A stretch of DNA of 21,882 bases from an uncultured Oscillospiraceae bacterium. Its GTDB lineage: Bacteria > Bacillota > Clostridia > Oscillospirales > Oscillospiraceae. Position numbers and translations under genes: made by a program. Below are positions 1 to 5,559 of this stretch, in pieces; positions within the stretch are counted from its first letter, which is position 1; every line of letters begins with the position of its first letter. The notes under the pieces are model-generated. The model searched no databases, was not told the DNA's origin, and worked only from the letters and a program-made list of their open reading frames with translations. The stretch lies in the NCBI GenBank assembly GCA_900764755.1, contig CAAFPE010000095.1, positions 1-21,882 of the forward strand. Reading direction: 5' to 3'.

Positions 1-47
1 CCCCCCCGCCCCCGCCCCGCCGCGCCCGGGCCGGCGATGGGGGGGGG
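1..47. repeat. Low-complexity C/G edge
   Basis: The first bases are almost only C and G, with C-runs and then nine consecutive G (39-47). No coding or RNA feature is visible. Sequence from 48 to 89 looks ordinary and leads into the stop codon of the first gene. Because the other end of the window carries a sequencing adapter, this is probably a low-quality contig edge rather than biology, although a genuine GC-rich tract cannot be excluded. Confidence 0.6.
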
Positions 48-89
48 ATCCGTTCTGTTTCTGTCATTCGCGGAGAGAACAGCGCCCCC

Positions 90-524
90 TTACAGGGCTT
101 CGATCTCCTCCTGCTCCAGGGTCCGGATGCCCCGGGCGGCCAGGGCGGCCTCAGCCGCGCCCTCGTCCGCCACCCGGAAGATCATATAGGCCCGGTCCAC
201 ATCGTGCCCTCCCAGGAAGGCATACATATATTCCACATTCACCCGGGCGTCGGTGAGGACCTGGAGGACCTTATTCAGCCCGCCAGGCACATCGGGGATG
301 GCCACTCCCACCACAGGGGTCAGGCTGTGGACATAGCCCGCATCCTTCAGCACCGTGGTGGCCCGGTACAGGTTATCCACAATGATCCGCACGATACCGA
401 ACTCGCTGGTCTCGGCCAGAGAGAGGGCCCGCAGGTCCACCCCGTTCTGGGCCAGCACCCCGGTCAGTCCATACAGGGCCCCCGGCTTATTCTCCACAAA
501 AACGGAGATCTGCTTGATGCTCAT
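90..524 (-). CDS. Tandem ACT-domain amino-acid-sensing protein
   Basis: A 144-residue cytoplasmic protein made of two ACT domains. The first (about residues 3-66) has the ligand-loop motif NKPGALYGLTGVLAQNGVDL; the second (about 70-140) has DVPGGLNKVLQVLTDARVNV. ACT domains bind amino acids at dimer interfaces and usually control an enzyme or regulator. There is no catalytic domain here, so it is a free-standing sensor. The ATG at 524 follows an AAGGAGG site that overlaps the TAA stop of paaK, so the two genes are probably translationally coupled. In anaerobes this ACT type commonly sits directly after paaK and iorAB, which suggests it responds to an aromatic or branched-chain amino acid. That ligand is inferred, not visible. 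It is the last gene of the operon, and no clear terminator is seen before the window edge. Confidence 0.9.
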   Translation of the reverse strand: MSIKQISVFVENKPGALYGLTGVLAQNGVDLRALSLAETSEFGIVRIIVDNLYRATTVLKDAGYVHSLTPVVGVAIPDVPGGLNKVLQVLTDARVNVEYMYAFLGGHDVDRAYMIFRVADEGAAEAALAARGIRTLEQEEIEAL

Positions 525-536
525 GGTTTTCCCTCC

Positions 537-1838
537 TTAAATCTTGCGCTTGTCGATGACACGCACCGCCTTGCCCTCGCTGCGGACGATGGACTTGGGC
601 GCCACCAGGGTGACCTTTGCCGCCAGACCCAGCATGGAACGCAGTCCGGCCACCAGCTCCTTCTGCCGGCGGTCGATCTCACCCAGGTTGTCGGTGAACA
701 TCTCGGGAGTCATCTCCACCTGGACATCCAGGGTGTCAGTGGACTTCACACGGTCCACAATGATCTGATAGTTGGCGGGATAGCCGTGGTTGAGCAGCAC
801 CGTCTCGATCTGGGAGGGGAACACGTTGACCCCCCGGATGATGAGCATATCGTCAGAACGGCCCATGGGCTTGCACATCTTCACATGGGTGCGGCCGCAG
901 GAGCACTTCTCCCGGGTGAGCATACAGATGTCCCGGGTGCGGTAGCGCAGCAGGGGGAAGGCCTCCTTGGTGATGGAGGTGAACACCAGTTCACCCTTGC
1001 TGCCCTCTGGCAGCACCTCGCCGGTGTCCGGGTCGATGATCTCGGCGATGAAATGATCCTCATTGATGTGCATTCCAGATTGGGCGGAGCACTCAAAGGC
1101 CACGCCGGGGCCGGACAGCTCCGTCAGTCCGTATATATCATAGGCTTTAATACCCAGCGTATTCTGAATTTCCTGACGCATCTCCTCACTCCAGGCCTCC
1201 GCCCCAAAAATGCCCGCCTTCAGGGGGATCTGATCCGGGGTCATGCCCATCTCCTTCATGGACTCACCCAGATAGGCGGCATAGGAGGGGGTGCAGCACA
1301 GGATGGTGGCGTTCAGGTCCTTAATGAACATGATCTGACGCTCTGTATTCCCTGAGGAGGTGGGCACAGTGAGACAGCCCACCTTGTGGCTGCCGCCGTT
1401 GAGGCCAGGACCGCCGGTGAACAGGCCATAGCCATAGGACACCTGGCACACATCCTCATCGGTGGCTCCAGCGGCCATCAGGGCCCGGGCACAGCAGTCC
1501 TCCCACAGATCGATGTCGTGCTGGGTGTAGAAGGCCACCACCCGCTTACCTGTGGTGCCGGAGGTGGACTGGATGCGCACACAGTCCTTCAGCGGCCGGG
1601 CCACCAGGCCGTAGGGATAGGCCTCCCGCAGGTCAGCCTTGGTGACAAAGGGCAGCTTATGCAGGTCGGCCACGCCCTGGATGTCATCGGGGGTCAACCC
1701 CTTCTCCTCCATCTTTTTGCGGTAGTAGGGCACGTTGTCCCACACATTGCGCACCTGCTTCACCAGGCGCTCGTCCTGCCAGGCGCGGATCTGCTCCTGG
1801 CTGGCACGCTCGATCTCAGGCTGATAATAACGTTCCAT
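537..1838 (-). CDS. paaK: Phenylacetate-CoA ligase family protein (PaaK)
   Basis: An adenylate-forming enzyme of about 433 residues, the usual PaaK length. It activates phenylacetate or a related aryl acid with ATP and CoA. Visible motifs are the P-loop STSGTTGKR (residues 91-99), YGLTELSGPG in the adenylate pocket, a Cys-rich stretch CMLTREKCSCGRTH, and the hinge region GRSDDMLIIRGVNVFPSQIE. An in-frame ATG three codons upstream (1847) is possible, but its purine-rich ribosome site would abut the codon. The ATG at 1838 leaves about nine bases after GAGAG, so I prefer it. It lies downstream of iorAB, whose product from phenylpyruvate is phenylacetyl-CoA, so in vivo it may run in either direction or accept indoleacetate or 4-hydroxyphenylacetate. 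Exact substrate is unknown. Confidence 0.93.
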   Translation of the reverse strand: MERYYQPEIERASQEQIRAWQDERLVKQVRNVWDNVPYYRKKMEEKGLTPDDIQGVADLHKLPFVTKADLREAYPYGLVARPLKDCVRIQSTSGTTGKRVVAFYTQHDIDLWEDCCARALMAAGATDEDVCQVSYGYGLFTGGPGLNGGSHKVGCLTVPTSSGNTERQIMFIKDLNATILCCTPSYAAYLGESMKEMGMTPDQIPLKAGIFGAEAWSEEMRQEIQNTLGIKAYDIYGLTELSGPGVAFECSAQSGMHINEDHFIAEIIDPDTGEVLPEGSKGELVFTSITKEAFPLLRYRTRDICMLTREKCSCGRTHVKMCKPMGRSDDMLIIRGVNVFPSQIETVLLNHGYPANYQIIVDRVKSTDTLDVQVEMTPEMFTDNLGEIDRRQKELVAGLRSMLGLAAKVTLVAPKSIVRSEGKAVRVIDKRKI

Positions 1839-1868
1839 GGGGATCATCTCTCTTCGCTTTCAGAATCC

Positions 1869-1893
1869 ATCCTTTTTCTTACAAGAAAAGGAT
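1869..1893 (-). promoter_or_regulatory. Hairpin in the paaK leader
   Basis: On the minus strand an ATCCTTTT arm and an AAAAGGAT arm flank a nine-base loop, about 30 bases before the paaK start. A T-rich stretch precedes it. It could be an mRNA processing or stabilising hairpin, or a weak attenuator. There is no U-tract after it, so it is not a standard terminator. Confidence 0.35.
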
Positions 1894-1929
1894 CAAAAAG
1901 AACACAGTTTCATTGATTGTCGGGGGCAT

Positions 1930-2109
1930 TTACCGTCTCTTCCGCAGAAGCTCCAGCACGGCGGCCAGGGCAAAGGAGAACAGCGCGGCGCTGCCGCCCA
2001 GCAGGAGCAGAAGAATCGCATCGGACGAATTGCCTGTGACAGAGGCCGCCGCAACATATAGTCCAAACAGGCCCCACAGGACCAGCAGGACCTCCAAAAA
2101 TGCTGTCAT
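1930..2109 (-). CDS. Small two-helix membrane protein, function unknown
   Basis: A 59-codon reading frame with ATG at 2109 and TAA at 1930, preceded by GGGAG at eight bases spacing. The product starts MTAFLEVLLVLWGLFGLYVA and has two clear hydrophobic segments (about residues 4-24 and 31-54) separated by a short polar turn with SVTGNSSD. It ends in basic ELLRKRR, which predicts both termini in the cytoplasm by the positive-inside rule. I recognise no family. It lies between crcB (94 bases upstream) and paaK (about 90 bases downstream), in the same direction and presumably the same transcript. It is too short to be a second CrcB subunit. A role in transport or as an accessory to the fluoride channel is only a guess from position. 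Confidence 0.72.
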   Translation of the reverse strand: MTAFLEVLLVLWGLFGLYVAAASVTGNSSDAILLLLLGGSAALFSFALAAVLELLRKRR

Positions 2110-2203
2110 AACACATTCTCCCGTTTTTCCTCATTGCTTGTGATGCTCACCCATTACCACCCCACATGAGGCAGGAAACCACAAACTGGAAGGATCGCAA
2201 CTG

Positions 2204-2563
2204 TCACAGCCGGCTCAGCCTCTGCCCCAGGGCCGCCCCCAGCAGGCACAGCGCCATACTCAGGAGCATATAACTCCCGCCCAGCAGCCATCGTCCCCGC
2301 TCCAGCAGGGTCAGGCTCTCCAGGGAGAAGGTGGAAAAGGTGGTGAAACCGCCGCACACGCCGGTTTTCCAAAAGAGGGCTCCAGACGTATTCAGCCGCC
2401 CGCGGCCTGCCAGTCCGGCGATGAAGCCAATGAGGACGGCCCCCAGCAGATTGGTCAGCAGGGTCAGCAGGGGAAAGTCTCCCCGCCAGGGCAGAAGACT
2501 CAGCCCATAGCGGCCCACAGCCCCCAAAGCGCCGCCCATACCCACCAGCAGAACGATTCCCAT
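2204..2563 (-). CDS. crcB: CrcB/Fluc fluoride channel
   Basis: A 119-residue, four-helix inner-membrane protein of the CrcB (Fluc) family, which exports toxic fluoride as a dual-topology dimer. Visible signatures are GGALGAVGRYGLS at the N-terminus, the pore asparagine in TNLLGAVLIG (N38), and the family hallmark GVCGGFTTFSTFSLE (residues 68-82), with F76 and F79 matching the pore phenylalanines. The length is normal. The ATG at 2563 follows GGAGG at six bases spacing. Only one copy is present here, whereas many Gram-positives carry a crcB pair. I see no fluoride riboswitch in the 39 bases between iorB and this start, so expression is probably tied to the upstream operon. Its place inside an aryl-2-oxoacid operon is unusual. 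Confidence 0.93.
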   Translation of the reverse strand: MGIVLLVGMGGALGAVGRYGLSLLPWRGDFPLLTLLTNLLGAVLIGFIAGLAGRGRLNTSGALFWKTGVCGGFTTFSTFSLESLTLLERGRWLLGGSYMLLSMALCLLGAALGQRLSRL

Positions 2564-2574
2564 CTCCGCCCTCC

Positions 2575-2600
2575 AATTCCTAATTCCTAACTCCGAATTG
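2575..2600. repeat. AATTCCT heptamer repeat
   Basis: Three tandem seven-base units, AATTCCT, AATTCCT and AACTCCG, followed by AATTG, fill the gap between the iorB stop and the crcB ribosome site. The tract is A/T-rich against GC-rich neighbours. It may mark an insertion or recombination scar, or be a dispersed repeat. Confidence 0.6.
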
Positions 2601-2602
2601 AA

Positions 2603-3175
2603 TTAAGCGTTTTTTCCCAGCTGGAAGGCCCGCTTGTTCAGTTCCAGGAATTTTGCAGGGACACAGGCCTCCAGGGACTTCATCCACGCCTCCTCCGGCA
2701 GGTCGAAGTAGTGGGACAGCCGCCCCATGAGCACCAGGTTCACCGCCTTGGAGGAGCCCGCCTCCTCGGCCAGCTTCAGGCAGTCCAGGGCGTCCACCTT
2801 GGCTCCGGCAGCCTTCATCTTCTCCACCAGATTTTCCGGGTATTGAGCCGCCCCGGTGATGACCGGCATGGGGTCGATCTGCTGGGTGTTGGTGACGATC
2901 TGCCCGTCGGGCTTTAAGTAGCTCAGCCAGCGGGCGGCCTCCAGCACCTCGAAGGAGACGATGAAGTCTGCCTCCCCCTGGTCGATGACCGGGGAGCACA
3001 CCTTGTCCCCGTAGCGTACATAGGTGACCACGCTGCCTCCCCGCTGGGACATCCCGTGGACCTCGGACACCTTCACGTCATAGCCCTGCTCCATCAGCAG
3101 ATGGCCCAGCAGCTTGCTGGCCAGCAGGGAGCCCTGTCCGCCCACACCCACGATCATAATATTTTTTGTTTCCAT
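2603..3175 (-). CDS. iorB: Indolepyruvate:ferredoxin oxidoreductase beta subunit
   Basis: A 190-residue gamma-domain subunit of the 2-oxoacid:ferredoxin oxidoreductase family. With IorA it catalyses 2-oxoacid + CoA + oxidised ferredoxin to acyl-CoA + CO2 + reduced ferredoxin. The N-terminal glycine-rich motif VGVGGQGSLLASKLL and the EVHGMSQRGGSVVTYVR block (about residues 38-54) are diagnostic of IorB. The ATG at 3175 lies three bases after the iorA stop, and its AAGGAGGG site is inside the iorA 3' end, so the two subunits are translationally coupled. The length is normal for IorB. The preferred substrate (indolepyruvate, phenylpyruvate or branched 2-oxoacids) cannot be read from sequence; the neighbouring paaK favours aryl pyruvates. 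Confidence 0.95.
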   Translation of the reverse strand: METKNIMIVGVGGQGSLLASKLLGHLLMEQGYDVKVSEVHGMSQRGGSVVTYVRYGDKVCSPVIDQGEADFIVSFEVLEAARWLSYLKPDGQIVTNTQQIDPMPVITGAAQYPENLVEKMKAAGAKVDALDCLKLAEEAGSSKAVNLVLMGRLSHYFDLPEEAWMKSLEACVPAKFLELNKRAFQLGKNA

Positions 3176-3178
3176 CTC

Positions 3179-4924
3179 TCAGCCCTCCTTGCCGGTGCTC
3201 TCAAAGGCGCTCACCGGACACAGCTGCTGGCATACGCCGCAGCCCACGCACTGGGTAAAGTCCACATGGGCCTTCTCCTCCTTCATGGAGATGGCGGGAC
3301 AGCCGATCCTCATGCAGCTCTTGCAGCCAATGCACTTGTCCGTGTTCACCTTCAGCGGCGCCTTGTGCTTCACATACTTCAGCAGGGCACAGGGCCGGCG
3401 GCTGATGATGACGGAGGGCTCGTCGGCAGCCAGTTCCTCCTTCACCGCCCGGTCGGTCTCCTTCAGGTCATAGGGATCCACCACCCGGACGCGGGTAAAG
3501 CCCATAGCCCGGCACAGGGCCTCCAGGTCGATCTTCCCGGCGGGGTCGCCCTTGATGTTGTAGCCGGTGGTGGGGTTCTGCTGGTGACCAGTCATGCCGG
3601 TAATGGAGTTGTCCAGGATGATGACGGTGGAGTTAGACTGGTTATAGGCGATGTTGGCCAGACCGGTCATGCCGGAGTGCATAAAGGTGGAGTCGCCGAT
3701 GACGGCCACCGTCTTGTGCCCGCTCTCCCCGCCCCGGGCCTTGTTGAAGCCGTGGATAGCCGAGATGGAGCCGCCCATGCACAGGGTCATGTCCATAGCG
3801 GACAGAGGGGCCACCGCGCCCAGGGTGTAGCAGCCGATGTCGCCCAGCACCGTACACTTATTTTTATTCAGGGTGTAGAACAGTCCCCGGTGGGGGCAGC
3901 CGGCGCACATGACCGGGGGCCGGGGCGGAATCTGGTCGTCCAGCTTTCTCCCCGCGTGGACCGGCAGGCCCAGCTTCTCCGCCACCAGATTCTGGGAGAA
4001 CTCGTCGATGCAGGGGAACACGTCCTTGCCTGTCAAGGCCAGCCCCATCGCCCGGCAGTGGGCCTCGATGAAGCCGTCCAGCTCCTCCACCACAGTCAGT
4101 TGCTCCACCGAGGCGGCAAAGTCCCGGATCAGCCCCTCCGGCAGGGGCCAGGCCATGCCCAGCTTCAAAACGGGGAAGCGGTCGCCGCAGACCTCCTTCA
4201 CATACTGATAGCTGGTGGACGAGGTGATAATGCCGATCCTGTGGTCAGCGCCCTCCTCCACCCGGTTCACCGGGGCGGTCTCCGCCCACTGGGCCAGCTT
4301 CCGGGTGCGCTCCTCCACTACCGGGTGGCGGCGCTTGGCGTTGCCGGGCATCATCACATACTTGGCGATGTTCTTCTCATAGGGGATCATTTCCCGCTCC
4401 GCCCGCTCCGCCGTGTCCACGATGGACTGGGAGTGGGCCACCCGGGTGCACATCTTCAGCAGCACCGGGGTATCGAACTGCTCAGACAGCTCATAGGCCA
4501 GCTTGGCGAAGGCCAGGGCTTCACTGGAGTCGGAGGGCTCCAGCATGGGCACCTTGGCCGCCCGGGCGTAGTGGCGGGAGTCCTGCTCGTTCTGAGAGGA
4601 GTGCATCCCCGCGTCATCGGCCACGCCGATGACCATACCGCCGTTCACCCCGGTGTAGCTCATGGTGAACAGTGGGTCGGCGGCCACATTCAGCCCCACG
4701 TGCTTCATGCCGCAGAAGGACCGCTTCCCCGCCAGGCTTGCCCCGAAGGCCACCTCCATGGCCACCTTCTCGTTGGGCGCCCACTCACAATAGATCTCGT
4801 CGTACTTGGCACACTCCTCGGTGATCTCAGTGCTGGGAGTGCCGGGGTAGCTGGAAACCACACCGCACCCCGCCTCATAAAGTCCACGGGCAACGGCCGC
4901 GTTGCCCAGCATCAGCTGCTTCAT
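3179..4924 (-). CDS. iorA: Indolepyruvate:ferredoxin oxidoreductase alpha subunit
   Basis: The 581-residue catalytic subunit. The N-terminal pyrimidine-binding domain carries SYPGTPSTEI (25-34). The thiamine-diphosphate domain begins near CAGCPHRGLF and contains GDIGCYTLG and the GDS...LDNSITGMTG metal/TPP motif (about 409-435). The C-terminus is a two-cluster ferredoxin domain: Cys 531, 534, 537, 542 and Cys 559, 562, 565, 569, each set in CxxCxxC form, which passes electrons to ferredoxin. The frame is open upstream to an ATG at 4978 overlapping the yerC stop. I chose 4924 because MKQLMLGNAAVARG is the normal family start and AGGG precedes it by seven bases. Between yerC and this start lies a 12-bp palindrome. 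Reduced ferredoxin could feed Rnf or hydrogenases encoded elsewhere. Confidence 0.96.
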   Translation of the reverse strand: MKQLMLGNAAVARGLYEAGCGVVSSYPGTPSTEITEECAKYDEIYCEWAPNEKVAMEVAFGASLAGKRSFCGMKHVGLNVAADPLFTMSYTGVNGGMVIGVADDAGMHSSQNEQDSRHYARAAKVPMLEPSDSSEALAFAKLAYELSEQFDTPVLLKMCTRVAHSQSIVDTAERAEREMIPYEKNIAKYVMMPGNAKRRHPVVEERTRKLAQWAETAPVNRVEEGADHRIGIITSSTSYQYVKEVCGDRFPVLKLGMAWPLPEGLIRDFAASVEQLTVVEELDGFIEAHCRAMGLALTGKDVFPCIDEFSQNLVAEKLGLPVHAGRKLDDQIPPRPPVMCAGCPHRGLFYTLNKNKCTVLGDIGCYTLGAVAPLSAMDMTLCMGGSISAIHGFNKARGGESGHKTVAVIGDSTFMHSGMTGLANIAYNQSNSTVIILDNSITGMTGHQQNPTTGYNIKGDPAGKIDLEALCRAMGFTRVRVVDPYDLKETDRAVKEELAADEPSVIISRRPCALLKYVKHKAPLKVNTDKCIGCKSCMRIGCPAISMKEEKAHVDFTQCVGCGVCQQLCPVSAFESTGKEG

Positions 4925-4962
4925 TCTTTTTCCCTGCTTTCCTGCAAAATACAAAACTTGAT

Positions 4963-4974
4963 CCCGGATCCGGG
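4963..4974. promoter_or_regulatory. 12-bp palindrome CCCGGATCCGGG before iorA
   Basis: A perfect palindrome in the short leader between the end of yerC and the preferred iorA start. It shares the GGATC core with a longer inverted repeat in the yerC leader. It could be an operator for the TrpR-like protein or an RNA hairpin; chance in GC-rich DNA is possible. Confidence 0.3.
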
Positions 4975-5292
4975 TCATTCCTCCGGCGGCTCCGGCTTGT
5001 CCAGGCCCTCCCGGATGATGATACTCTGCACTACGCCGCCGGCGCCGTTTTCCAGCATGGACCGGCGCACCCGGCTGATGGTGGCGCTGCTTGCCCCAGT
5101 CTTTTCCAGAATATCCAGATAGACCAAGCCCTGCTGCAGGTAGACCGCCACATCAAAACGCTGCTCCATGGCCTGCAGCTCTGTGGGGGTGCACAGATCC
5201 TCAAAGAACCGGCGGCACTCCTCCAGATCCTTCAGCTTCAGGATCGTCTCATACAAAGCGGTGCTGCGCTCCCGGCGCTCTGCCTTTGCCAT
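4975..5292 (-). CDS. YerC/TrpR-like DNA-binding regulator
   Basis: A 105-residue all-helical protein of the YerC/YecD group of the Trp-repressor superfamily. Residues 30-60 (LCTPTELQAMEQRFDVAVYL) form the TrpR-like core, and LEKTGASSATISRVRR (about 62-77) is the helix-turn-helix. TrpR binds tryptophan; whether this group binds an effector is not settled. The C-terminus is acidic (KPEPPEE). The ATG at 5292 has GGAGG at about eight bases. It is the first gene of the minus-strand operon, and its TGA overlaps an alternative iorA ATG, so it is co-transcribed with iorAB. A 15-bp inverted repeat in its own leader is a plausible site for autoregulation. Placing a TrpR-type regulator at the head of an aromatic 2-oxoacid operon suggests control by aromatic amino acid supply; that is inference. 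Confidence 0.9.
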   Translation of the reverse strand: MAKAERRERSTALYETILKLKDLEECRRFFEDLCTPTELQAMEQRFDVAVYLQQGLVYLDILEKTGASSATISRVRRSMLENGAGGVVQSIIIREGLDKPEPPEE

Positions 5293-5320
5293 GACATCTC
5301 CTCCCTTCCGGCCCGCAGAT

Positions 5321-5335
5321 GGATCGGGCCGATCC
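5321..5335. promoter_or_regulatory. 15-bp inverted repeat in the yerC leader
   Basis: GGATCGG and CCGATCC flank a single central base, just downstream of the predicted transcription start of the yerC-ior operon. The position suits a repressor operator. The binder is unknown; YerC itself is the nearest candidate. Confidence 0.45.
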
Positions 5336-5347
5336 GTATTGCTATAT

Positions 5348-5376
5348 ACTATAACACATTAAAGCGTTAAGGTCAA
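5348..5376 (-). promoter_or_regulatory. SigmaA promoter of the yerC-iorAB operon
   Basis: On the minus strand, -35 TTGACC (5376-5371) and -10 TATAGT (5353-5348) are separated by exactly 17 bases. The start of transcription should fall near 5341, giving a leader of about 50 bases that contains the inverted repeat at 5321-5335. Confidence 0.75.
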
Positions 5377-5466
5377 ACAGGGATTTTTGAATTTTCCGTA
5401 AAAATTTTTTCGCCGCCGATTTCACAGCCGGCGAGGGGAAATGTTCGTCAAACGGGGAAAACAGCC

Positions 5467-5495
5467 TTGACAATTTTCCGGTTCTGGGTTATGAT
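5467..5495 (+). promoter_or_regulatory. SigmaA promoter of the acyl-CoA synthetase gene
   Basis: A near-consensus promoter: TTGACA (5467-5472), 17-base spacer, TATGAT (5490-5495). A tight inverted repeat CGGGGACCTCCCCG (5526-5539) lies in the leader before the ribosome site. Between the two divergent promoters (5377-5466) the DNA is A/T-rich and holds no gene. Confidence 0.8.
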
Positions 5496-5559
5496 ACTTC
5501 AACGAGTAAAATCAATGAAGTGTTTCGGGGACCTCCCCGTCTGAAAGGATTTGACGGCC

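Noticed and set aside
1910..2134. A 74-codon minus-strand frame rich in Cys, Gly and Pro overlapping the small membrane gene
   Set aside because: The other frame gives a clean two-helix protein with a ribosome site; this one has no recognisable structure.
2564..2602. A fluoride riboswitch before crcB
   Set aside because: The gap is only 39 bases and is filled by a repeat and the ribosome site; no riboswitch fold is possible there.
3056..5122. A 688-codon open frame on the plus strand opposite iorA
   Set aside because: Rich in His, Gly, Leu and Gln with no family motif; it mirrors the GC-rich codon bias of iorA on the other strand.
5390..5406. A CodY-box-like AATTTTCCGTAAAAATT stretch between the two divergent promoters
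   Set aside because: Only about 11 of 15 positions fit the CodY consensus, the spacing is off, and it lies in A/T-rich DNA where such matches arise by chance.
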